Assembly: GCF_040183065.1 (NCBI RefSeq)
Contig: NC_091117.1
Span: forward strand, 111,045,001-111,109,000
Origin: Periplaneta americana
Lineage: Eukaryota; Arthropoda; Insecta; Blattodea; Blattidae
Direction of reading: 5' to 3'
DNA length: 64,000 nucleotides
Each line of letters opens with the position of its first letter. Within the stretch, counting starts at the first letter, position 1. Positions 1-11,142 of this stretch are shown one piece after another. Both the position numbers and the translations under genes were made by a program. The notes beneath the pieces were generated by a model. That model made no database searches. It was not told the origin of the DNA and saw only the letters and a program-made list of their open reading frames with translations.

Positions 1-240
1 ACCAAAATGATCGTATTTTAATTATTCAAATACAATTTCAGTCAAGAAACATGTTAAACGAATTATCATTGCACCAAAAAGGATGATCCCTGGACCAAAT
101 AATCTTATTGCAACTATTTGGAAGCAACAGACATTAAGAAACATGTTAAAGGAATAATAATTATCCTTGCACCAAAGTGAACACCACGTGGATAAAATGA
201 TCGAATTTTAATAATTTATTTACTTCATAACAAGAAGTCA
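1..240 (+). mobile_element. Helitron 3'-subterminal fragment
   Basis: This stretch has two diverged units of roughly 90 bp, each with a core like AAGAAACATGTTAAA followed by TTGCACCAAA and a GGACCAAA-like motif. The same units occur just before the 3' end of the Helitron at 16157-17335 (about 17100-17290), so this is taken as debris of that family. The terminal hairpin and CTRR end are missing, and the left side runs out of the window. Confidence 0.6.
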
Positions 241-702
241 TGCTAAATAGTTCCTGTGCTAATTAGCCGGTATGGAGAGCTATGTAGCAAATTATACGGA
301 ACTGTTACCATTTTTGTGGATCACTGCGTACCTATGGTTGCCTATTTTTTTATCCTATAATTGTGACTACTATTCTTTTAAGTAATAAATGGAACGGCAG
401 TGTTTTCAAGTGAAAGAAAGATTTTTGAAAAACCTATTGTTACAGATTTTGACAATATCTTTGGGGCGTTAAGCAGTTGAAACTCTGTGAAACAGTATTG
501 CTGAAATTACATTTTTTTTTTTAATTTCGCAAAATCAAACTTTCAAAAAATGCTGCACCCGACAGTAGAGGCGATTGCATGTGATCTATTCCATTGAACC
601 CACATGCCACCACCTATAATACCAATTTAGTTATATGCGTATTGCAATAATCTTTCAAAAATAAGACTAAAGAAAAATTAATATCAGAGGAGAAAAATTC
701 GC

Positions 703-774
703 TCCGGCGCCGGGGATTGAACCCGGGTCCTTGGTTCTACGTACCAAGCGCTCTCACCATTAAGCTACGCCGAA
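703..774 (-). repeat. tRNA-like SINE head (minus copy)
   Basis: On the minus strand the acceptor TTCGGCG can pair with CGCCGGA. A D-arm-like segment (GCTT...GAGC), an extended anticodon stem (CTTGGT...ACCAAG) and a T-arm with CCGGG/CCCGG around TTCAATC follow. Box A- and box B-like motifs are present. The anticodon loop lacks the invariant U33 and the unit is repeated in inverted form inside an interspersed repeat, so it is read as the tRNA-derived promoter head of a SINE, not a working tRNA gene. Confidence 0.55.
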
Positions 775-1046
775 GTGCGTGTTTTATCCCTTTGTGGCCT
801 GACTCCAAGTTGGGCATATAGTTGACATTTTTATATTAAGTCAACTGCCATTATACAAGGAGTGCACTCATTTGAGTGACTTGGTGGCCGGGAATCCACA
901 GTAATATGCACAGTAATCTTTATAGTTGTATGCACTGTTGCTCGGAGAATTTACGTAAAGATTATTATTTTTTGGTCCTACAAAATACATCTGTTATGGT
1001 AACAACACTGGAGGAGAGGGGTACGATCCGGTGCTGTGGATTGAAC

Positions 1047-1118
1047 TTCGGCATATCTCAATGGTGAGAGTGCTTGATACATAGAACCAAGGAACCGGGT
1101 TCGATCCCCGGCTCCGGA
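1047..1118 (+). repeat. tRNA-like SINE head (plus copy)
   Basis: This is the partner of the minus copy at 703-774. Box B (GGTTCGATCCC) is intact, but the 5' half is more decayed: ATATCTCAATGG replaces the box A-like GTAGCTTAATGG of the other copy. Confidence 0.55.
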
Positions 1119-1317
1119 GCGAATTTTTCTCCTCCAATATTAATTGTTAACATAACAGATATATTCTGTAGGACCAAAAAATAACAATCTTTACCTAGAC
1201 TAAAGAAAAATGCCTAAATAATTTTATAGTCAATCCGAAAAAAAAAAACATTACATTTTAACAGTAATGCATATCCGTCTATATTGCATATTATGTCTAT
1301 CATCAAATATAGTAAAA

Positions 1318-1445
1318 TATAAAGATAAAGGCATCCCTTATACATGTCATGAAGACATTTGGGGGTATAAAGGTAGAGCTCCGTGCTTTCTTGACCCTGG
1401 CACTAAATTGAGATGTTATGGTCAACACCACACTCGGAACATCAA
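1318..1445 (+). repeat. Interspersed repeat fragment (family A)
   Basis: The sequence carries AAAGGCATCCCTTATACATG, then AGACATTTGGGGGTATAAAG and GAGCTCCGTGCTTTC. A related copy lies at 46553-46645 (GGTATCCCCGTAACATGCC ... GAGCCCCATGCTTTCC). I recognise it only as a dispersed repeat; whether it is a SINE or a LINE tail cannot be told here. Confidence 0.45.
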
Positions 1446-2333
1446 GTCATAGTGTGTCGCGATTATTATTGTATGGTTGGCAACGCTAAAGGCTAACATA
1501 TCGGTGACAGGTAAGAACGTGTGAGATCCTGGGATTGAATTGCCTAATTTTCACATTCTTAATTTAATTTTAATTTTATTTGAATAGTTTCATATTAGTA
1601 TTATATTCATTTACTTTCTTGTGACTGGGTTGCAAGAGCATAAAGTAATAAATCAGTTTTTGCACGGTTAACTAACGACTGTTAAGTCATCCTATTAGAG
1701 CAGGTATGGGCAATATGTTCCCGAACAGACACGGTATACATCATCTCTTCATTTCTCCCTCCACAAATATTCTACCTGTGTGCGTGTACATACAGAAAAC
1801 CAGCCATGTCAAGCACGGTCATTTCTATCCCTTAAATGAGGTGTAACAGTGACGTAGAATCTCTTTTAAGCATATTCCTGCATGCCATTCTGTAAGCCGA
1901 AGGTATCCATCTAGGCTCGTAGTCAAAGAGTACAATATGCCCACGCTTGGCATCCCTCCGAGCAAGCAGAGGTTGAACTCGATACCGTAGCGTTCTAATT
2001 AGGGATGTGTAAAGTGGTGGAATATGGCGTATAAATTGTAGGTTTCGTTTTAATTTCCAAGAAACATGGGAACAAGACTGTTTTGTTATTGTAAATAGAG
2101 GCAAAGCTCAATGCCTCAACTGTTCAGTTGAGAATAATTACATAAAACATTATGATATCAAAAGACACTTCGATCTTAACATAAAAAGGATTTTTGACAA
2201 ACATAAACTTATAGGTAAGAGTTTAAAACAGGATTAATAAAAACGGTTTATATTAAGAAAATAAATGTTACATGCGATAAAGCAATGTGTTATTTTAATT
2301 CAATTTGTTGTACAGATTGAAATAGTGAGAAAG
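1446..2333. other. No recognisable feature
   Basis: AT-rich sequence with only short incidental open frames. I see no conserved motif, repeat or splice-framed exon in it. Confidence 0.5.
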
Positions 2334-2346
2334 CTTCCAAGAAACT

Positions 2347-2606
2347 TTTTTTTTAAATTTTATTGGGTTATTTTACGACGCTGTATCAACATCTAGGTTA
2401 TTTAGCGTCTGAATGAAATGAAGGTGATAATGCCGGTGAAATGAGTTCGGAGTCCAGCACCGAAAGTTACCCAGCATTTTCTCGTATTGTGTTGAGGGAA
2501 AACCCCGGAAAAATCCTCAACCAGGTAACTTGCTCCGACCGGGATTCGAACCCGGGCCACCTGGTTTCGTGGCCAGACGCGCTGACCGTTACTCCACAGA
2601 CGTGGA
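2347..2606 (-). mobile_element. tRNA-derived SINE, family 1
   Basis: Read on the minus strand, the element starts with a tRNA-like head (box B GGTTCGAATCC), then GGTTGAGG, GGGGTTTTCCCTCAAC, and a conserved tail motif TTATTTAGCGTCTGA / TTATTTTACGACGC ending in an A-rich tract. The target duplication is CTTCCAAGAA(A/T)CT at 2334-2346 and 2607-2619. Other copies lie at 24440-24692 (-) and 56238-56492 (+). Confidence 0.85.
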
Positions 2607-2619
2607 CTTCCAAGAATCT

Positions 2620-3768
2620 ACAAGAATAATTTGTTAATGGAAAAGTCAACCCGTAATCGGTACCTACTAGTTGAAAATGCAGTACGATGAATTTATCGCA
2701 TTTCAAACACATGGGTGAGTCATAGAGAATAACACCGGCACCCTTTTTCAAATTTCAGGTAAAACTTGCAAGAAATTGTATGAATTATTACGTAATGACA
2801 AGTCTCCTGCCTTACGTAATTTCGCAGCTAAGATGCTGTCAATCTTCGAATCCACGTATGATTGTGAACATTTGTCCTAACCAAACTGTAGGAGGTGATC
2901 TAGAGCTTATAAGTAATGTAAATAGTCACTTATAAGCTCTAAAATGAGTGCTAAGCCACAGGATCATATGAATACCCATATTATGTATTTTACTTGATAT
3001 GAAATAATGTTTAATATAAGCTTAACGGCATGCTACATTAGTTTTGTACATCCCTTAGCGGAAGTTAAGCCAAGTTCATGCAGTTGCAAATTGATGTAAA
3101 CACAGGAGCTACAGTACTTCCGATATATTGTGGATGGAGTAAAATTGATCATTTATACCTCCCCTTCCTTATGCCCATGCCTACTGTATCTTGCACGAAT
3201 ATTGTAATATGAATAATAAATACCGTTAATGCCAAATTCGTCACGAGGTGTGAACCAGTCTGTGATTGCACATCTGGGGCTCATTTCACAATGTCAACCA
3301 ATTAATACAAATTAATAATTTACAAATTACACGTAAAAGATTACAAATGCTTATAACCTGTGTTTCACATTGCCATCTTATTAATTTGTGAAGTTTGACG
3401 AACTTCACAAAACCAGCTAAAGAAATTCACAAAGAGAAATACTACGTAGTTAAGCATTATTGCAATTTCGCCAACGACAGTTTACAAAAATCGTTAACGA
3501 GTAGATCTGAAATCGGTGATGGATCCAGGATTTCCTACAGGAGAGGGCTAAATTTTTTTACTACTATTATTGTCGCTAATCTCCAGTCCCAGCCACTGCT
3601 AGGACGAGTCCACTAGTTGCTACTCAAGGTCTGTATGCTCACCAGAGATCAACAAAACCTCATTCAGGCCTGCCCATAACTGTTTCTTTGTGAGTGGGCT
3701 TATGCACGGTATCATTCGCCTGCTCTCAACCTTCCTTCACAAGCAAGCTGGCAGTTTCGTTGCACATG
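2620..3768. other. No gene; one short hairpin
   Basis: The only structure seen is a perfect inverted repeat AGAGCTTATAAGT at 2902-2914 and 2928-2940 with a 13-nt loop. The right part, from about 3600, may be the 5' leader of the LINE that follows. Confidence 0.45.
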
Positions 3769-5048
3769 ACTCCAAACAGTCCTGATAGTGACCCAAGAAA
3801 AATTATCTCCTACTCAAGAACAAATTGCAAATTCAGATACAATCCCAAACACTTCGCAAAAGTCAATTATTCACCCAGACATTAATCTAGAGAACAGCTT
3901 TGAACCTTTTGCGTCTCATATGGACACTGACGTAACTTCACCTAATGATGCAAACCTACAGAATACAATACCAACCAAAATACAAACAATCCCACTACTC
4001 ATCTCAAACAAACAAGAATTCCACCAATCGTAGTTACAAACATTCCTCCCGACAATTTTTTCGCTAACAATAAAAAGCTGCAATCACTCCTCACTCAACC
4101 AATGAAAATCTGCTACTCTTCTGAAGGGATCAAATACTACACCGCTTGTCGTAAGGACTATGATATACTATAAAACATTTTCCAGACTGAAAACCTTAAA
4201 TTCTACTCACATGAACCAAGAGAAACCAAACTTTTACAAATTGTACTGAAGGGACTTCCAACTTTCATTGAATCAGACGTAATAAAAACTGAACTCGAAC
4301 TTCTCAACTTCAATATAGAACATGTCCGACAAATGACAGTACCTTAATGACAACGCTGGTCCACCCATGAGACGACCTATACCAATATGGGTTGTTACAC
4401 TACCCAACACTGAGCACTCGAGAACAATTTATTAATTACGGAACATTAACAATCACATCAATAAAATCGAAAGCTACAGAACAAGTCCTCATATAATTCA
4501 ATGTCACAAATGTCAAGGATTTGGACATACCTCTCGTCGATGCAACTTACAACTTCGCTGCGTTAAATGCAGTCAAGAGCATTTATTCTCCGATTGCTCT
4601 ATTAAGGGACCAGCTCACACACCCATATGTGCAAATTGTAACGGAGCACACACACCTGGTTATGGACAATGTCCAGCCAATTAGAACGCAAAAATACAGT
4701 ACTTTGCGAGAAAAATTATGCAACACTCAAAAGTTTCGTCTTGAAAATCGAACTCAACAACCGGCTTGAACTTCCTTTGATTTTCCACAGCTTTCGCAAC
4801 CAGCGCAGCAGCAGGCTTTTGAAACAACATTTCATCATTCTACAAACACCACTCTTCCTCCCAACTGCCACGCTGAATCTTTTAAAGACGTCCTAAACTT
4901 GCTTCGTTCCTTTAATATTATTAATTGCCTTCGAATAATCCGATCCACTCTTCATAAAATACAGTCAACCTCCGATCCTCTGTCTAAACTAATAACGTTC
5001 ATAGAAGGTATAACAAATATAATTCCAAAACAAATGGTTACGTCGTAA
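3769..5048 (+). pseudogene. Jockey-like LINE ORF1 (Gag-like), broken
   Basis: ORF1 of a non-LTR retrotransposon, a nucleic-acid-binding Gag-like protein that coats the element RNA. The diagnostic part is a cluster of CCHC zinc knuckles encoded at about 4502-4684: CHKCQGFGHTSRRC (CX2CX4HX4C), then CVKCSQEHLFSDC and CANCNGAHTPGYGQC. Upstream at about 4100-4340 is a conserved region with MKICYSSEGIKYYTAC and PRETKLLQIVLKGLP, which is also found in the minus-strand copies near 42.5 kb and 52.5 kb. Several frameshifts and stops split the frame. It lies directly before ORF2 in the same orientation, the usual bicistronic LINE layout. The start at 3769 is approximate. Confidence 0.75.
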
Positions 5049-5058
5049 CCTCAAAGTC

Positions 5059-7660
5059 TTGAATTTTAATGCCAACGGCATAATTCGCCAGACATTCGAA
5101 CTGCAAACACTACTTCACAATTATAGCGTGGACTTGGCCTGTATTACAGAAACTCATCTCAAACCCTCAATAAAGCTCCGAATCAGAAACTACAATAGCA
5201 TACGAACAGACAGAGATCAACGTCCAGGTTTTGGTACTGCCATCCTCATCAAACGCACACTTCCGTACAGAGTAGCGACGTTGCCCATTTTTCAAACACT
5301 TGGGGTCACTGGTGTGTTCATACTACTTGATAACACTGAAACTCTGATTTATTCCGTATACTACCCGTCCTATGCCTACATAAATGAAAACGACATTACA
5401 TCACTGATAACTCACCATCAACATTTTATAATCTGCGCTGATCTAAATGCGAAACATCGAGCATGGAACTCAAGGATTACTACACTAAAAGGAGAATTTC
5501 TACTACAACATTCCACACAATTCCACTGCGCCATCAATGGACCACGACAACCTACAAGATACCCATGGATTGCAGCCCAAGAACCTGACATGTTAGATAT
5601 TTGTCTCCACAAAATAAAACATATACCACTTGAACAATTCTGTATCAATGCCCTAGATTCTGATCATATTCTGGTTTTACTTACTTTCATGGTACCGCTA
5701 CTGTTGCACTCACCTTACAAACAAGCATCTCGAGTCACTAACTGGAATGAATACACCAGACGGCTACACAACGCACTACCAGGAAATATCCCAAAATTAA
5801 CACCTGACAACATAGATATGGCAATACATATGTTCTCTACAACTATAAGAAAAAATACATTTTTAGAAGTCTCATCTACATCAACTCCAGCAAGAACAAA
5901 TGACACCTCGAAACAAGAATTATAATTTTTTAAAGGCCAAAACAAAAGCTCGGAAACGATGGCAACAGTATGGAGATCAACGAGCGGAAACTGCATTTTG
6001 CAGATACCAACAAGGACTACGTAGGGAATTCCAAATGTACAAAGAAAAACATTTTGAAGATACTCTACAACAGTTACAACCAACGTCCAGACATTTCTTG
6101 TCCTTCACGAAACGTATATTAGGTAAAAGCACATCTTCAACAACAACCCCCATCCAGGATTCCACAAATAATTTCATCTATGATCCCCAACGGAAACTCA
6201 ACGTACTTGCCAAATCCTTCGAAAAAAGATTTTGTCCACATTCCCACCCATCAATTCCGCACTTCTCAACAAGAATACATCAACAAGTACAAGAAACACT
6301 ACATCGACCTACAAGGGATACTATTCCATTTGCTCATCCTCAAGAAATCAAAACTGCTATCAATAAACTACTGTACATCTAAACAAGACATCAGGTCCAG
6401 ACAGAATCTCTCCAAATATGTTGAAGCATTTACCTAAACGGGCCATTACTCATCTAACAAAAATATACAACTCCTGTCTACAACACAATTATTTCCTTCC
6501 AGCATGAAAACTGGCGCACATAATAGCCATACCGAAACCAGGAGAAGATCCGACTGTACCAACAAACTATAGATCGATTAGTCTCTTGGATTTTCTCGGA
6601 AAAATTTATGAACGACTGATACTAGGACGAATTCAGAGATATTTAAGCAACCCTCACAATCTCCATCATGCACAATTCGGATTTAAGCGTCATCATAGTA
6701 CCAGAGAAGCAATTCACAGATTCACTTCACATATCCAAAATGTTTCCAGCGTAAACAGCACACGATAGCAGCATTTCTGGACACAGAACAAGCCCTTGAC
6801 ACTGTATGGCACGATGGTTTGTTATACAAACTCGATAGCATACATATCCCGTCCCCCTACATCAAATTAATTCACAGTATCTACATACCAGAACCTTTCA
6901 GGTACAGGATGGACCACTTATTTCAAATCTTCACCCCATCAAAGCAGGAGTGCCTCAGGGTGCAGTTTTAAGTCCCTCCCTATTTAGTGTATATATCCAA
7001 GGTATACCTACACATCGCAAGTGTCAGCAAGGGCTATACGCAGATGACACTGTCATCTACTCACAATACGTCAACCTTCACTTTGGATGTCTCCAACTAC
7101 AGGAAGCTCTGAATTCTATCATTCAATGGTCAACAAAGTGGCGCCTCAAAATAAATGGAAGCAAATCATAGGATGTAGTTTTTACCAAACGCTTCCCCCA
7201 TGTTCTTTCAATTCAAGAACAAGATATACCACTTGTCACAACAATGAAGTACCTTGTAGTATTTTTGTGCAAACGACTTACATACCGACAACACATCACT
7301 TCCGTCCGCGACAGAGCCTTCCAGAGATTCAAGGCGCTTTACCCGGTATTCAAGACCTCCACTTCACAGAAGATCAAGACTCTACTATATACTACTCTGC
7401 TCCGTTCATACATATTGTACTGTTGCGAGATGTGGTCCCAAACACATCCGCGTCACCTTCAACGCCTAGATGGACTCCAGACGACAATCTGCAGAACCAT
7501 CACAGGAGCGGATTACCGCTTTCGCAACACCCAACTATTCGAAATACTAGGTATAATGAAATTCACAGACTATATCAAGCTCATCCGCCAAAATTTCCTA
7601 TCCTCACTACTTACTCATCCCAATCCATTGTTGAACACTCAAATCATTTAGCTCAATAGC
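5059..7660 (+). pseudogene. Jockey-like LINE ORF2 (endonuclease-RT), broken
   Basis: ORF2 would nick target DNA and copy the element RNA by target-primed reverse transcription. The N-terminal AP-endonuclease-like domain is one open block of 288 codons: NFNANGI near the start, ETHLKP, DLNAKHRAWNS and the C-terminal LDSDH. After the stop at about 5923 the frame shifts repeatedly. RT motifs follow in order: NYRSISLLDFLGKIYERLI (about 6565-6620), a fingers block FGFKRHHSTREAI, GVPQGAVLSPSLF (about 6950) and the catalytic YADD (about 7035). A downstream block with SYILYCCEMWSQTHPRHL is shared with the minus copy at 34.3 kb. It is dead: at least one nonsense change (before KLAHIIAIPKPG) and several frameshifts. 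An A-run at about 7869-7877 is a possible 3' end. Confidence 0.85.
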
Positions 7661-7899
7661 AATTTCCATCCCTAATGATTTTCTCAAACACATTCCTTAC
7701 ACCTTAATATTAAATCAACACTGTCCATCTGACTTGTCTGCTGCTAGTAGACATTAGTTAATCAACAATAATCATTATCTAACTAACCATATGCCACACT
7801 TCAGATTCTTTATAAGCCAAGGGTCCTAAGTAAAGTACCTGTTACTTAATCACCCAATGCTCATTTAGAAAAAAAAATGCATAACAGATCAGAGAACAC

Positions 7900-8686
7900 A
7901 ATAAAGCGTTTTACTCAAAAAGGGCACATCCTCTAAAATGCCCTTCTTGCACCCAGCCACTCACTTATTATTAGCTCCACCTATTACTAAATTCTAGATC
8001 CGCGCCTTCTGTTACTGATAGAAAGATTCCGTAACGTTTTCATTGTTTTTACATATTCTCACTGAAAAATGATTTGTTAACTAAGCAGTGGGTTTCACAA
8101 ATGAAGAGATAAAAATGGTGTCCCACAATACATAATGTTTTCTGTTCTGCACGTTTCGATAGTAAATACACGTATTTTGTAAACGAGAGGAGACGTTTGT
8201 TTCCCAGTGCAATACCAACCATATTCGATTTTTCAATTCATTTAAAAAGAATTTAACAGTGGTCTGTATAGCAAGTTTGCTGGTCGACCAATAAATAAAT
8301 AAAAGAAAAGAAAAGAAAAAGAAAAGAGGCATCTAGGCCTCCACCGAAGAAGCAAAGTTTCGAAGAAGCTTTTTCTTCTGTGTCAGAGGAAAATTCAGCA
8401 GAACACCACCAGAATTCAGGACTGTATAACATAGGTACTGGCATGAATACGACTTCAAGTAGCCTAATTATGTCTGTCCGACGGAAATGGAACTTATATG
8501 TCTTCCACTGAAAACATGTTCGATCTCGTCTGCATTTTCATAATGCCATCATTACTAATTTACAAAAAAAAATATAATGTGTATTTAGACATTTGAATAT
8601 GCTCATTAGTTACATTTCACTCTATCGACGATTCATCGCACTCGGAAAAAAGAAAACATATCAACTCCAGTTACCTAAGTTGTATG
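7900..8686. other. No recognisable feature
   Basis: AT-rich sequence with an A/G-rich tract at about 8290-8330. I see no gene or repeat family. Confidence 0.45.
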
Positions 8687-9139
8687 GTATAAAATGTTGC
8701 TGCATGGGTTTACTGACGACTATTAAATATAAAGAAGTGTTAGTAAAAATGGGATATACGAGTTATTGCGATATGAAATAAGATTCACAAGATGCAACTA
8801 TCTTGGATTACCCTTTGCGTGTCATCCTATAGAAACCACGCCCACTTCTGTATTTGTTCCACACCCTAAAGCTTCAATGTCAATGTAAGATGTATAGCTA
8901 GAATAAAATGTTGCGTGGGTTTCCTTCCCACAGGTAAAAATGGGATATGAGTTATTGCAATATAAGATAAGATTCACAAAATGCAACATTCTAAACAGTC
9001 CTTTCAGCCTCGTCCTATAGGAACCACGCCTGCTTGTATCCATATATTTAAGTTCGATGTTAACGTAAGAAGTATGGAATAAACTTTTGCTGCATGGGTT
9101 TCCTGACAACTGTTAAAATAAAGGAGTGTTAGTAAAATG

Positions 9140-9191
<52 letters not shown>

Positions 9192-9290
9192 GTTAATGCG
9201 ATATAAAATAAGATTCATGTTCTGTACAGTCACTTTCCGTATTATGCTATAGGAACCACTCCCACTTGTTGACCAGTTAAAACATGGCGG
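8687..9290 (+). repeat. Three diverged tandem units of about 200 bp
   Basis: Each unit begins near TGTTGC(TG)CATGGGTTT and continues with GTTAGTAAAAATGGGATAT, GATAAGATTCA-type sequence and CCTATAGGAACCACGCC. Unit starts are near 8690, 8906 and 9083. The third unit is interrupted by a TA microsatellite. No coding potential is seen. Confidence 0.65.
9142..9189. repeat. (TA)n microsatellite
   Basis: A run of about 24 TA dinucleotides inside the third 200-bp tandem unit. Confidence 0.95.
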
Positions 9291-9325
9291 ACATAGGTTC
9301 AAAAGTTTCAAATATGGCGACGCTC

Positions 9326-9398
9326 GCCACTCTATATTCTTACTTCTAGCTCGTTGTATTCGAATCAACGAGGTAGAAAGAGAAGAATATAGAGTGGC
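9326..9398. repeat. 73-bp hairpin (inverted repeat)
   Basis: GCCACTCTATATTCTT at 9326-9341 is exactly complementary to 9383-9398, with an inner CTCGTTG/CAACGAG stem and a short AT-rich tip. The arm ACTCTATAT(T)CTT recurs at about 14360, next to the P-like element, so it may be part of a small foldback family. Confidence 0.75.
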
Positions 9399-9463
9399 CA
9401 TGTTGTCCTGTACAGCGCTCTTTGCGGTGCCACCGCGAAACACGTCAGATCTTAACTATAATC

Positions 9464-10093
9464 TTTTCGTTGTAAGAAAAATCCTAATGTAAACAATAGC
9501 ACGTGACTGAAGTGAGGCTTCATTGGCCATTGTTTGGCGCCATAGACTCTCAGTACGTGTTCCCGCCTACTGTTGTACATTCTGTTTCACGTTAAACATT
9601 TCCCGTTACTCATCAAGTAGGCCTAACCTCACTGCTATGCATTCGTTTGCTTGGGAAACATTTACTTTATAATTACTGCAATTAAATTATTATTTTAAGT
9701 CTTATGTCTTCACAATGGACAGTTGAGGATACAGAAGCCATACTTCAGTACCACGTTCTTACTACGTGAACAACTACGAGCTCAAGTGACGCCAGCTTGT
9801 TACAAGAACAGACTACCTCGGTATTACTGTTGGTATTCATCCGCGTTCATAGTACGTAACAAAATATAAAAGTAGCTTTTCGTTTACATAGCGTTTTACA
9901 TATGAGTGAAGTTAAATGTTTCATCGTATTTAACAACTAGAATTCAATTTTTTATTTTCAAATAATACAAGATAGTGGTTTCCAAATACGAACTATATTT
10001 TCCTGCGTCATGTGAGTGTTTCGACTGGGAGCCAATCACGGGTATGACAGCAACGTGCTTATGTTTACATTAGGATTTTTCTTACAGCGAAAA
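9464..10093. mobile_element. MITE-like element of about 630 bp with TIRs
   Basis: The left end TTTTCGTTGTAAGAAAAATC and the sequence just inside it (CTAATGTAAACA) are matched in inverted form at the right end (TGTTTACATTAG ... CTTACAGCGAAAA). No transposase frame lies between them, so it is called non-autonomous. No clear target duplication was found. Confidence 0.55.
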
Positions 10094-10341
10094 CAGTATA
10101 AGTGCCCACTGTTGTAAAAATTCGTCTGCTTACAATGTTGTATATACGGAGATAAGTACTACGAAAAAACAAAGAAAAAACATGCCTGTTGTGTGTACTG
10201 CATATAACTGCAATGTCAAAAGGAAAAAGACAACTGAAATATCATATTTCATGTAAATTTTATGGATTTAAGTCCATTGCTTTGTTAATTAGCAGCATTT
10301 TTTTTCCATGCATAAATGTGTAACGACGCCCGGCATAAAAA

Positions 10342-10640
10342 AAATAAATGGTTCACTAGTAATGTACTTAAACTAAATACGGATAAACCCACTACAATTC
10401 CGTTTCAGACCCAGTGAAAAACAAATAGCAACACAATATTAAAATTGTATTTCGACACCGGCATCCTTTATTTCTGCTCCTTCTGTCCTTACTGCTTATA
10501 GAAGAAGACGATGAGATGTAGCTTAAAAAAATAAGCCTACTTCGAAGACAAACTATTAATCAAATAAATGGTTCACTAGTAATAAAGTTAAACTAAATAC
10601 GGATAAAACCACTACAATTCCGTTTCAAACCCAGTAATTG
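10342..10640 (+). repeat. Direct duplication, about 220-bp spacing
   Basis: AAATAAATGGTTCACTAGTA followed by TTAAACTAAATACGGATAAA and CCACTACAATTCCGTTTCA occurs near 10344 and again near 10563, with similar downstream sequence (TTGTATTTCGA). This is probably a local tandem duplication. Confidence 0.7.
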
Positions 10641-10754
10641 CAATAAAATATTGAAATTGTATTTCGATACTCGCATAAAAAATAACGCAAAACTCTGGGG
10701 TAGGTCGTATTGTTGTTAGAATTTTGACTGGAAAGACATGAAAGAACATAATTG

Positions 10755-10829
10755 AGCACCCACGTGCAATAATGGGGTAAGTATGAATATATTTCGAAAC
10801 TACTTACCCCATTATTGTACGTGGGTGCT
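10755..10829. repeat. Hairpin abutting the piggyBac insertion site
   Basis: Arms of 29 nt (10755-10783 and 10801-10829, one mismatch; they start AGCACCCACGT) flank a 17-nt loop. The right arm ends exactly on the first T of the TTAA where the piggyBac-like element begins. Confidence 0.8.
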
Positions 10830-11142
10830 TAACCCTGGGATGCATAACATGGGTCCATTGGATCCGGCGGTATATTTAATAATTATTATCTAAATAACTA
10901 ATTCACAGTGTGACTCTACCCACTAGGTATGCTACTCTTGTTACTTCCTTTATACACCTATAGCACATTTGTTATTTTATTCTTTTATTTTATGTATGTT
11001 TTTTATTCGTGTTCATATATACTACACTTTTACATAACATGGGTCCAATAGACCCATTGCTTAAATTGTTTTATTATCGTAAGAATTATTGTAGTCTGCC
11101 ATCTAAACAGAATCCTATGAACTATTAGAATATATTTTCATG

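Larger units (their letters stand above)
679..1196. repeat. Inverted dimer of a tRNA-derived SINE
   Basis: Two copies of a tRNA-like module face each other: a minus copy at 703-774 and a plus copy at 1047-1118. Each is flanked on its outer side by GGAGAAAAATTCGCTCCGG-type sequence. A second inverted pair lies within the right half (about 953-1004 against 1145-1196, with GGTCCTACA and TCTGTTATG). The whole block is bracketed by the exact 15-bp direct repeat AGACTAAAGAAAAAT at 664-678 and 1197-1211, which looks like a target duplication made by one insertion. Confidence 0.6.

Noticed and set aside
703..774. A tRNA gene
   Set aside because: Cloverleaf is mostly possible, but the anticodon loop is irregular and the unit is part of an inverted, duplicated interspersed repeat.
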